18,337 nt of DNA, taken from contig JBOHFJ010000048.1 in assembly GCA_050699655.1 (NCBI GenBank), positions 1-18,337 on the forward strand. The letters are read 5' to 3'. Below the pieces are notes generated by a model. It was not told where the DNA came from. It saw only the letters and a program-made list of their open reading frames with translations, and did no database searches. Shown here piece after piece: positions 6,378 through 12,970 of the stretch. Position 1 is the stretch's first letter. The number at the start of each line of letters is the position of its first letter. A program made the translations under genes and the position numbers. The DNA is from GCA-003244245 sp050699655 (GTDB taxonomy: Bacteria > Actinomycetota > Actinomycetes > Mycobacteriales > Pseudonocardiaceae).

Positions 6378-6917
6378 ATGCTGTACGTCTTTGGGTTCGC
6401 GCGGATCTCCGTCGTGATGGGTGACCTGTACTTCGTCAATCCCGACCCGCTGCCGGGCCAGGAAGGCGCCGAACGCGGTGTGCGCCTTGAGGTACGGCTG
6501 CTCGAACCGGGCGAGTTGCAAGGCTCGATCTACTCGGCTCGGCCGATCGTGGTCGACCGGCCCGTCTGGAGAGTCGATCTCTTGGAGGCGGTGACGAGTC
6601 CCCCGGGTAGCTTGGACCGGGCCCACCACCACCCGGCCTTCTCGGGGTGGGATCCGAGCCCCCGCTCCTTCGTCGAGGGGTTGTCGACCAAGCCGCTGGA
6701 ATGGGTCGCTGCCCGGTTGTCTGATCTCGACGCCCTCCTCGAGCAGGCCGGCATGGCGGCGGCCGACGTCGGTGTCGGCGACGCCGAGGAGCTCCGGCTG
6801 GCCGTCCCCGAGATTGCCGACGTACTGGGACGATTGCTCGACCGGGTGAAGGCCGGGCAGCTGGCGCTTCCGCCGGGCGACGAAGAATTGGCCAGCGCAC
6901 GCGTCGGATGGCTGTGA
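6378..6917 (+). CDS. conserved protein of unknown function (179 aa)
   Basis: ATG 6378 follows an AGGAGGG site. Codon use is strongly GC-rich at third positions, which supports a real gene. The protein is soluble and acidic with no signal or membrane segment. It begins with beta-strand-like sequence (MLYVFGFARISVVMGDLYFVNP), has LLEPGELQGSIYSARPIVVDRPVWRVDLLE, then a histidine-rich stretch RAHHHPAFSGWDPSPRSF (about residues 81-98), and an alpha-helical C-terminus ending SARVGWL. I do not recognise a named domain; the conserved-looking HHHP and GWDP motifs suggest a metal site or a binding loop. The next gene, an MBL-fold hydrolase, starts 4 nt after its stop, so the two are probably co-translated. 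Confidence 0.85.
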   Translation: MLYVFGFARISVVMGDLYFVNPDPLPGQEGAERGVRLEVRLLEPGELQGSIYSARPIVVDRPVWRVDLLEAVTSPPGSLDRAHHHPAFSGWDPSPRSFVEGLSTKPLEWVAARLSDLDALLEQAGMAAADVGVGDAEELRLAVPEIADVLGRLLDRVKAGQLALPPGDEELASARVGWL

Positions 6918-6921
6918 AGTC

Positions 6922-7905
6922 GTGCCGGCAACCGTGACCGTGCGCGGTCCATCGCCGGACCGCCAGACCCGCGGCGCGACCCTACCTGTCTTCGCTGCTT
7001 GCTGCGCCGCGTTAGCGGCCACCCCAGGCTGGCTCCTGCGACCCCGCCGCCCCGACCAACGGCTGCTCGCCAACCTCCAGGACGTAGGGGTGCCGCGAGC
7101 TCGAGCCGTCGTGCGCCTCATGGCGTTGCCCCAGGCCAGCATGGGCGCTCCAGCGATAGTGGTCGCCGAAGGGGTTCGACGACCCTGGCGCCTCGCGCTG
7201 GGAATGACAACGTTCCTAGTAGAGCACCCGAGCGCGCGAATCCTGGTGGACCCATCGATGTGCAGCGATGTCCAGCAACGGGTCCTGCCCCAGTTGCCAA
7301 CGCCATTCCGGCTGTTCGTCGCCCCGGATCGTCCCGTCACCGGGCTTGCTGACGCGCTCCAGCGGATTGGCCGAGATGTCGACGACGTCGACTTCGTCCT
7401 GCCCACCCACCTGCACTGGGACCACGTCTCAGGGCTCCTCGAACTTCCCCCGAAGGTGGCGGTGCGGACGCGGCCGGTTGAACGCGACTTCGCCCTGAAC
7501 GTTGGCGGCCCTCCGCTGGGAGTCGCCAGGGCGCCGCTTCGAGGGCGACGGTTCGATACCTACGACCTCGACGGGCCGCCGGTGCTCACCTTCGAGCGCA
7601 GCCACGATCTGTTCGCCGACGGCTCGATCGTGCTCGTGGACCTCACCGGCCATACCCCTGGCAGCGTCGGTGTCTTGCTCAACCTCAATGGCGACCGCCG
7701 GGTGCTGCTCGCCGGAGACGCTGTCTGGCATCGGCTGCAAGTCCACCTGCTGCGGGAGAAAGCGCCCTTCCCGGGGCAGCTCGTAGACGACGACCGCGAC
7801 GCGACATTCGCCGGCATCCACCGCCTCCACGCGCTGCCACCCACCATCGAGATCATCGCGAGCCACGACCGCGACGCCACCATACCCTGGTCGAACGCAC
7901 CATGA
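6922..7905 (+). CDS. MBL-fold metallo-hydrolase (327 aa)
   Basis: The metallo-beta-lactamase fold is clear: PTHLHWDHVSG gives the HxHxDH site (His163, His165, Asp167, His168), then GHTPGSVG (His244), LLAGDAVW (bridging Asp266) and IIASHDRD (His315). This complete set should bind two metal ions. The H-x-H-W-D-H plus GHTPGSVG pattern is closest to lactonase-like members (quorum-quenching type), but substrates vary widely. Upstream of the domain is a ~75-residue extension with a hydrophobic stretch (LPVFAACCAALAATPGWLL, residues 21-39) that could be a membrane anchor or uncleaved signal. GTG 6922 is the start, 4 nt after the preceding gene; no strong ribosome site is visible, consistent with coupling. 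A possible small ORF overlaps its stop (ATGA at 7902). Confidence 0.88.
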   Translation: MPATVTVRGPSPDRQTRGATLPVFAACCAALAATPGWLLRPRRPDQRLLANLQDVGVPRARAVVRLMALPQASMGAPAIVVAEGVRRPWRLALGMTTFLVEHPSARILVDPSMCSDVQQRVLPQLPTPFRLFVAPDRPVTGLADALQRIGRDVDDVDFVLPTHLHWDHVSGLLELPPKVAVRTRPVERDFALNVGGPPLGVARAPLRGRRFDTYDLDGPPVLTFERSHDLFADGSIVLVDLTGHTPGSVGVLLNLNGDRRVLLAGDAVWHRLQVHLLREKAPFPGQLVDDDRDATFAGIHRLHALPPTIEIIASHDRDATIPWSNAP

Positions 7906-8087
7906 TCGCGATCGGTGTGCCGGAAACGACACGGGGAGACTATTGCCTATTCGCGTCGCAAATTCTCCAGCAGCACCAGCAGGACGGACTTCCCGAGCCC
8001 ACGCTCGATCTCCGCACGGGAACCCCAGCCACGGCGGAGCGCGTCACTCTGGCACTCCGTCACACCCCTGTCACGCTCGACACATAA
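7902..8087 (+). CDS. possible small coupled ORF (61 aa), doubtful
   Basis: The ATG overlaps the MBL gene's stop in an ATGA, the usual sign of coupling. The product is 61 aa, hydrophilic, with LRTGTPATAERVTLAL. Third-position GC bias is weaker than in the neighbours. I recognise no family. It may be the fragment of a longer gene or not coding; the rest of the gap to 8212 shows no gene. Confidence 0.25.
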   Translation: MIAIGVPETTRGDYCLFASQILQQHQQDGLPEPTLDLRTGTPATAERVTLALRHTPVTLDT

Positions 8088-8149
8088 CTACTTGAGTGCT
8101 GTCCGAATGGGTACGCGCTGGCGACCGCTCAGCGGGAGCGCCGTCGGGG

Positions 8150-8165
8150 CCATGCCGCGGCATGG
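8150..8165. repeat. 16-bp perfect palindrome
   Basis: CCATGCCGCGGCATGG is fully self-complementary. It sits 48 bp before the -35 element of the membrane protein gene's promoter and could be an operator or chance; no supporting second copy was seen. Confidence 0.45.
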
Positions 8166-8212
8166 GCATGCGTGCCGCCTCCGGCGCTACCCACTGTAAC
8201 GAACCTGGACCA

Positions 8213-8241
8213 TTTACAGCTCGCGAGATGTGACCTACGAT
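8213..8241 (+). promoter_or_regulatory. leaderless promoter of the membrane protein gene
   Basis: TTTACA (8213-8218), a 17-bp spacer and TACGAT (8236-8241) match the vegetative consensus. Transcription starting 7-8 nt later would begin at the ATG at 8249, which has no ribosome binding site in front, so the message is probably leaderless. Confidence 0.6.
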
Positions 8242-8248
8242 CGATACC

Positions 8249-8779
8249 ATGGGTCGGGGACGCAAGAGACAACATGACGTCCCGGCGTGGCTTATCAAAT
8301 TTTTCTCCCCACTTGCGGCCTGTGCCGTGCCGTTCCTGTGGTTGTACTACCACATTCCGGCCGTGGTTATTTTTTGGGCGACGCTGACGCTGTTACTCTA
8401 TTATCTATTTGCCGCCCCAACTATATGCGGAGTCGTTAACGCGGACGGCAAAAGCACATGCAGTGAAGACGTTTATGGCGTCCTGCGGGCCTGTCGGCGA
8501 CAAGATCATAAGCGCAAGAAACGCCAACTCCTATGGCACCGACTGCGGCATCCGCTAACCCGGCTTCCCCTAGAGACCCGAGCGACAGTACCCCGGCGAA
8601 CAAAAGTTGGATCCACACCGGTGTATTCCTACACTCCACCCGCACAACCCTCGCCGAAAAAGCTGGAAAAAAATGGTATCAGTTGCATCAATTGGAGGGG
8701 TAATAATCAGCGCCCTTTCACTCATCCTCTCTTTCGTGGTGTGGCAATTCCCCGTGAAATGATGATCTGCTGCACATAA
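8249..8779 (+). CDS. unknown membrane protein with Cys/His motif; probable frameshift at A7
   Basis: The first 141 codons look real. A basic start is followed by two transmembrane helices (about residues 20-34 and 37-56), then a cytosolic motif C60-x10-C71-x10-C82-x4-H87 (CGVVNADGKSTC...ACRRQDHK) that could bind zinc, then a basic, proline-rich linker. At AAAAAAA (8667-8673) the annotated frame turns into non-membrane sequence ending at 8779, while the frame one base ahead encodes VASIGGVIISALSLILSFVVWQF, a textbook transmembrane helix, stopping at 8762. The true product is therefore probably a three-helix protein ending at 8762, made after loss of one A by mutation, sequencing error or transcriptional slippage. 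The gene is visibly richer in A and T than its neighbours, suggesting recent transfer. I do not recognise the family. Confidence 0.7.
   Translation: MGRGRKRQHDVPAWLIKFFSPLAACAVPFLWLYYHIPAVVIFWATLTLLLYYLFAAPTICGVVNADGKSTCSEDVYGVLRACRRQDHKRKKRQLLWHRLRHPLTRLPLETRATVPRRTKVGSTPVYSYTPPAQPSPKKLEKNGISCINWRGNNQRPFTHPLFRGVAIPREMMICCT
8673..8762 (+). other. out-of-frame C-terminal transmembrane segment (29 codons)
   Basis: From the ATG formed at the end of the A7 run, 29 codons encode MVSVASIGG plus a hydrophobic helix and a short basic end FPVK. It is either the true end of the preceding protein after a one-base slip, or a tiny separate membrane peptide. There is no good ribosome binding site except the A/G-rich AGCTGGAAAA just before it. 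Confidence 0.5.
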
Positions 8780-8883
8780 TTGTTTCCTGATGGGAAGGTA
8801 GCCGGTTGCGTCGTTCATAGGGGCACTGTCGTACCTCCGGGTGCCTGGTGGTCTGCTCGATGCGACGTCGCAATAGCTGGAGC

Positions 8884-10818
8884 TTAGGTTGGCAGCCTCC
8901 CGGTGGCAGTCAAGACGTCTGCCTCGGCTTGAAGCAGCATGAGCTTGGCGTCACTCAGGCGCTGCGCTGCGGCTGCGGCGGCCGCAGGTTCCGAAGCGTG
9001 GGCTGCTTCCAGGGCTCGCAGAGCCCTCCGCAGGTCGTCGACGAGTCGCCGCCGCGTCTCCTCGATCTCTTTCTCGATGCGGTTCACCGCTTCCTCAGGC
9101 AATGGACGGGACGGGTCGTAGACGAACGCGCGCTCCCTTTCGCGGCGCCACGCGACGAGACGATCGGCCAGCGCTGGCCCGAATTGCGGAACCTGCTGGA
9201 CGCGCTGGCTCTCGATGTCCCAGGCCGTGTCGATGCCATAAGCGGACAGCATTGCCACACGCCCGGCGCCGATTGTCTTAATACGAGCAGACTCGATCAG
9301 CTGTGCCTGTAGGAATTGTTTCAGCTGCTCGTGACGCTTGTTCTTCTCCAGCTCTCGGTGCCGTTCAGCCCGCCGGGACGGCAGACCGTTCCACAGACGT
9401 GACGCCCGGTTGGCCGCCGCCAACGCTGCGGCGCGCGCCGGGAAGCGGTTCGCCCGCTCGAGCTCCGCGACAGCGTCCGCTTCTTCGCTCTTGGCGGCGC
9501 GGTAGGCGTTGATCCACGGCTTCCGGCGCCGTCTGCGTGCGCCGACGCCGAACACCAAGGCAACGGCGCCAAGAAAGATGAACAGCCCACCGTGCGGTAG
9601 TAGGATTAGCCCTCCCACGATAAGCAGGAGACCCAGCACGTAGCTGCCCCAGGCCAAGCGGGGTGTTGTGGCGGCTTGTTGAGCGGCAGGGTTCGCTACG
9701 ACGCCGGAGGTCGCCGCAACCAGGGTCGGCGACACTGGCCGAGGTACCGCCGAAATCCGGTCAACTAATTGCTGGTATTCGTGTTCGTACCGTTGCGTGA
9801 AAGCGGTCGTCGGGACACCGAAGAGAAGCACACCGGCACTCTGCTCGAAAACGCACCACGGGCACGGCGACGCTGACCGAGGATGGTAGTGCGCAGAATT
9901 ACTCCGGCACCGTGCGAGCTCGGCGGCCAATTGGTCCAGCGCCTGCACCCACTCACCGGCGGATGGCCGCGGACGTCGGGGAGCGGGAGGCGCGAATGCG
10001 GACTCAAAGAGCGCGGCCACACGGGACGGCAGTATTTTAATTCCCACCGTGTTTGGCGGTCGCCGCATGTGGTGGTCGGCGGCGTGGGCGCCAAATGCGA
10101 ACCGATGCTCGACGATGGCGCGTTCAATCGGCATCTCGCCCGCGCCCAGGAAGCGCCCGGCGTAGGGATGACGCCCCAACATCAGCAGCTGAAAAATCGT
10201 GATGGCCAGCCCGAACGCGTCGTGGTCCGGGGTCCGCACCACCGAGTTCAACGGGGCCTGATGCAGCTCCGGTGGCAAGAAGAGATCCACCGCCACGGTG
10301 CACAGCAGCGGGCGCCCACCGGGCACGGGCACCTGAAAGCTGTCGACGTCGATGAGCCTGACGGTGCCGTCGCCTAGCGCCAAGATCGAGCCCGGGTTCA
10401 CGTCACCGATGACCAGTCCTAGAGCATGGACGGCGGCGAACGCCCGAGCGACGTTGCCGCTAACGTGCACAAGGAAGCGCCAGTCCGCGGTGGGGAAGTG
10501 CTTTCGGCGGCTGCTCGGGGTGTAAAGGTGGTGAATGTCCTTGCCGTGTTCCACCACGGGGAGCAACAGACCGCGCGCTCGCCCCTTCTCATCGAGGACC
10601 AAGCCGGAGGGCCATGCGGTGAATCGGCCGATGTCCGTCTGACTGAGCTGGGCCAGAAGCTTGATCTTTTGGGCTCGTTCCACAGCCAAGGGAGAAGCGT
10701 AGACCTTGATCGCTTGAGAACGATGTCCAGCGAGTCGATAAACAGCTCCTTCGCCACCCTCGCCAAGCTTGTCGCCAAGCCGCAGTGGGCGACCCTGCTC
10801 GTCAACGAGGCGCGACAA
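8884..10818 (-). CDS. YegI-like Ser/Thr protein kinase with zinc, membrane and HhH segments (644 aa)
   Basis: The N-terminal kinase has the glycine loop LGEGGEGAVY (19-24), Lys38 in AIKVY, the catalytic loop HALGLVIGDVNPGSIL (Asp139), the metal-binding DVD (157-159) for DFG, and LPPEL for APE. The GDVN loop and DVDSFQ, then RTPDHDAFGLAITIFQLLMLGRHP, identify the E. coli YegI-like group. At the position of the metal-binding Asn of HRDxKxxN it has Ser144. A CPWC motif (319-322) follows, then two transmembrane helices (about 391-427), a charged helical region (435-510), helix-hairpin-helix sequence (TIGAGRVAMLSAYGI and VPQFGPALADRLVAW), and a coiled-coil tail. The TTG start at 10818 overlaps the PP2C stop by 17 bp. 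With PP2C and the vWA gene it forms a signalling triad; targets are unknown. Confidence 0.88.
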   Translation of the reverse strand: MSRLVDEQGRPLRLGDKLGEGGEGAVYRLAGHRSQAIKVYASPLAVERAQKIKLLAQLSQTDIGRFTAWPSGLVLDEKGRARGLLLPVVEHGKDIHHLYTPSSRRKHFPTADWRFLVHVSGNVARAFAAVHALGLVIGDVNPGSILALGDGTVRLIDVDSFQVPVPGGRPLLCTVAVDLFLPPELHQAPLNSVVRTPDHDAFGLAITIFQLLMLGRHPYAGRFLGAGEMPIERAIVEHRFAFGAHAADHHMRRPPNTVGIKILPSRVAALFESAFAPPAPRRPRPSAGEWVQALDQLAAELARCRSNSAHYHPRSASPCPWCVFEQSAGVLLFGVPTTAFTQRYEHEYQQLVDRISAVPRPVSPTLVAATSGVVANPAAQQAATTPRLAWGSYVLGLLLIVGGLILLPHGGLFIFLGAVALVFGVGARRRRRKPWINAYRAAKSEEADAVAELERANRFPARAAALAAANRASRLWNGLPSRRAERHRELEKNKRHEQLKQFLQAQLIESARIKTIGAGRVAMLSAYGIDTAWDIESQRVQQVPQFGPALADRLVAWRRERERAFVYDPSRPLPEEAVNRIEKEIEETRRRLVDDLRRALRALEAAHASEPAAAAAAAQRLSDAKLMLLQAEADVLTATGRLPT

Positions 10819-11656
10819 CGCCGGAACCGTCCGTGAGGCGGCTCGCCATCACGAGTGTCAGATCGTCATCGGCACGCGACGTCACGGTGGGCGAGCCCAG
10901 GTACGTCGCCAGTCCAGCGCTGAGCTCTCGATCCTCGCCATCGGCTGCGGATATGCGGATCGGACTCAGCATCCGCTCGAAGAATGGACTGTGCACCGTC
11001 TGCTGCTCATAGTGCAGAAGGAGGTGCTGCAGGCCGTCGGTGAACATAGCGACTTCATGCTGAGCATGAGGAAGCGTGTCGACTTGGAGCATCCGCATGG
11101 CTGTCGGGTCCGTGAGGAATGAGGTTGTATTGGCGTACTCGCCGCGCTGGGGCCAGAAAAGCCACGCCCACGAGTCGGTTCCGGCCTCGGGAGTGACGAT
11201 GGCACCGTCACCCACCTGCGCAAATGCCGACCACTGCTCGGCCAGCACCGCACAAAGCAGCGTCGCGGCCAGCTCTCGCGGCGGTAAGCCCAAGCGGTCG
11301 GCCTCGGCGAGGAGACCTTCGCGGGCACGGGCAACGCTGTCCTTCAACCAATCGGCAGTCGTGGGAAGGGGCGCAAGGTGCGACAACTTCCTTTGGATCT
11401 GCTCCAAGAGCTCGTTGCAGACATAGGCGGCACCTCGGGCACCTTCGGAGGCACTGCCGGCGCCATCGGACACCACAGCAATGAGGACTTGACCCTGCGG
11501 AGTCGCGACAACCTCACAGCGATAGGCGTCCTGGCAGGGCAGGTCCTCGCGCGCGTGGCTCGTGCCAGCTATTGTGGCCGCCGCGAACCGCCAGGTCGTT
11601 GGGTCGGGCACTGGCTCAGGCGGCAAATTATTTCCAAGAGCACCGCACTCGGTCAC
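10802..11656 (-). CDS. PP2C-type protein phosphatase (YegK-like, 284 aa)
   Basis: The metal-dependent phosphatase fold is seen in SHAREDLPCQDAY (Asp43), VVSDGAGSASEGARGA (Asp64), AQVGDGAIV (Asp150), MFTDGLQHLLL (Asp207) and RADDDLTLVMA (Asp263-265), so all metal ligands are present. It should remove phosphate from Ser/Thr residues phosphorylated by the neighbouring kinase. The compact form with SDGAGS rather than DGMGG is typical of the PP2C partner in vWA-PP2C-kinase triads (TerY-P type; E. coli YegK). No membrane segments. The GTG start at 11656 overlaps the vWA stop as GTGA (4 bp), and its stop lies inside the kinase start, so the three proteins are translationally coupled. Confidence 0.9.
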   Translation of the reverse strand: MTECGALGNNLPPEPVPDPTTWRFAAATIAGTSHAREDLPCQDAYRCEVVATPQGQVLIAVVSDGAGSASEGARGAAYVCNELLEQIQRKLSHLAPLPTTADWLKDSVARAREGLLAEADRLGLPPRELAATLLCAVLAEQWSAFAQVGDGAIVTPEAGTDSWAWLFWPQRGEYANTTSFLTDPTAMRMLQVDTLPHAQHEVAMFTDGLQHLLLHYEQQTVHSPFFERMLSPIRISAADGEDRELSAGLATYLGSPTVTSRADDDLTLVMASRLTDGSGVVAPR

Positions 11657-12327
11657 GCGACCGCCCAGCCTTGCGGAGTTGCGGGGTTAAGTAGCGGTAC
11701 CTCCTCGCCTGGTTGGGATCGGGACACCGAGCTCATGGAGTTCGACAGCCAGGTGAACAAGCTACCGAACTCCAGTCCCCGAAGTCGCAACGGTTGACGC
11801 GTGGAGATTTGGGCGAGCACGTCCATATTGGCATCCTCGATGCCGACAGCGAAGAAACTGAATGCTTTGGCCTCCTCGCCCGAGCGGACACGCGCGGCCG
11901 CGTCCCGCCAATTGTCAGTCGGCCCACCGTCTGTGATAAGAAAGATCCACGGTCGATAGTAGGAAATGCCCTGCTGGCGGTACAACTGTTTACGCTGCTC
12001 AATGGTGCTGAGGCCAGCACTGATGGCTTCGCCCATTGGTGTGCCGCCGTTGGCTCGCAGGACGGGGGGTGTGAAGTTCTCGGCCGTAGTGAAGTCGGTC
12101 TCAAGGCGGACGGGACCGAAGGAGAGGACTGCCACCTCCACGCGCTTGGCTGCTAGTCCATCGCTAGTAAGCTGCGAGGCGAACGTGTCCAGGCCAGCGT
12201 TGAGCTCGGCTATCCGCTGGCCAGCCATGGAGGTCGAGGTATCCAGCAGTAGCAGACACGGGCAACGCGGCTCGGGATTGTCCACGAACTCGCTCGCGTC
12301 AAACGGTACCTGGTCGAAGCTCGTCAT
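11653..12327 (-). CDS. vWA domain protein (TerY/YegL-like, 224 aa)
   Basis: The start ATG at 12327 follows GGTGGGAG; the frame extends to 12459 but the additional residues are poorly conserved and run into the toxin gene's end. The vWA fold has a complete MIDAS: DTSTSM (Asp29, Ser31, Ser33), GGTPMGEAI (Thr96) and LITDGGPTDNW (Asp133). The sequence RCPCLLLLDTSTSMAGQRI and the end LFTWLSNSMSSVSRS are characteristic of TerY/YegL proteins, cytosolic metal-dependent adaptor-like partners. It leads the triad and its stop overlaps the PP2C start. It probably binds a phosphorylated or metal-loaded partner, but the partner cannot be told from sequence. No ter genes (terC/terD) are in this window. Confidence 0.92.
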   Translation of the reverse strand: MTSFDQVPFDASEFVDNPEPRCPCLLLLDTSTSMAGQRIAELNAGLDTFASQLTSDGLAAKRVEVAVLSFGPVRLETDFTTAENFTPPVLRANGGTPMGEAISAGLSTIEQRKQLYRQQGISYYRPWIFLITDGGPTDNWRDAAARVRSGEEAKAFSFFAVGIEDANMDVLAQISTRQPLRLRGLEFGSLFTWLSNSMSSVSRSQPGEEVPLLNPATPQGWAVA

Positions 12328-12397
12328 GTCATCATTCTCCCACCTGGGCCGGTGAGTGTCAGGGCGACGGGGTAGCGGGTGAGCAGGCAGGACACGC

Positions 12398-12712
12398 TCA
12401 CCGCAAGCCGAGTACGGTGCGCAGCGCGGCGTCGAGTTCCGCCATTTCGTGCAGGGCAAGCCGTCCCACCCGGTCGCCTAGCCGCTGCGGGTCCACGGCG
12501 GTCGTCTGCTCCACGAGGACCCGGGTCATGCGTCCTTCGACCTCGATCTCCGGTCGGAACGACGCGGACCGAGCGGCGGCAGAGGTAGGGGCGACGAGCC
12601 AGGTGGACAGGGGGAGGAGGTCAGACTGCACGACGACGGCGAGCCGCGCCCCCTGTTGCTCATGACCACGCGTCTGGCGCGCTGCTCGCAGCCGGTGCAC
12701 GTCACCACGCAC
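12398..12712 (-). CDS. MazF/PemK-family toxin (endoribonuclease-like, 104 aa)
   Basis: The MazF/PemK fold begins RGDVHRLRAARQTRGHEQQGARLAVVVQSD, then PLSTWLVAPTSAAARSASFRPEIEVEG, TRVLVEQTTAVDPQRLG and a helical DRVGRLALHEMAELDAALRTVLGL end. Such proteins are sequence-specific mRNA interferases held inactive by their antitoxin. GTG 12712 overlaps the antitoxin's stop by 11 bp, the standard order of antitoxin first. The usual 'RP' after the GxE motif reads 'RL' here, as in several actinobacterial homologues. A GGTGAGC/GCTCACC hairpin (12378-12402) covers its stop; it has no U tract. The vWA gene begins 70 bp further on. Confidence 0.88.
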   Translation of the reverse strand: MRGDVHRLRAARQTRGHEQQGARLAVVVQSDLLPLSTWLVAPTSAAARSASFRPEIEVEGRMTRVLVEQTTAVDPQRLGDRVGRLALHEMAELDAALRTVLGLR

Positions 12713-12932
12713 GCAGCGGCTCCAGGTCGGCCAGGACTTGCCGGGCCTCCGCGGCGTCGGCGGGGTCCTGGGCCAGCGCGATGGCCTCAGCGCGCAGCCG
12801 CGCCTCCTCGTGCCGCTGGGCCTCGTGGATCAACGCCTCCCGGATGGCCGAGGAGGCCGTCGTCCCGTCCGCGGTGAGCGCAGCCAGTGCGCGCTCGCTC
12901 TCGTCGTCGGGCCGGAAGGTAATCGTGGCCAT
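12702..12932 (-). CDS. ribbon-helix-helix antitoxin (MazE/CopG-like, 76 aa)
   Basis: The N-terminus MATITFRPDDESERALAAL is a ribbon-helix-helix DNA-binding motif (beta strand TITF, then helices to TTASSAIREALIHEA). The second half is a charged helical tail (EARLRAEAIALAQDPADAAEARQVLADLEPLRAW) of the kind that wraps and blocks MazF toxins. ATG 12932 fits the family start; a longer frame exists but begins inside the treY region. It overlaps the toxin start by 11 bp and probably represses its own promoter through the palindrome at 12947-12958. It lies 38 bp downstream of the treY stop on the same strand. Confidence 0.88.
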   Translation of the reverse strand: MATITFRPDDESERALAALTADGTTASSAIREALIHEAQRHEEARLRAEAIALAQDPADAAEARQVLADLEPLRAW

Positions 12933-12939
12933 AACACGA

Positions 12940-12958
12940 AGTGTAAGACACATGTGTC
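12940..12958 (-). promoter_or_regulatory. antitoxin-toxin promoter -10 and palindromic operator
   Basis: The perfect palindrome GACACATGTGTC (12947-12958) lies just upstream of TACACT (12945-12940), a good -10 whose start point would fall on the ATG at 12932 (leaderless). A convincing -35 is not seen. The palindrome is well placed for autoregulation by the ribbon-helix-helix antitoxin. Confidence 0.5.
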
Positions 12959-12970
12959 GGCCACGATTGG

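Noticed and set aside
8820..8845. Possible terminator (GGCAC...GTGCC) between the membrane gene and the kinase
   Set aside because: Only a 5-bp stem with a 14-nt loop and no T run.
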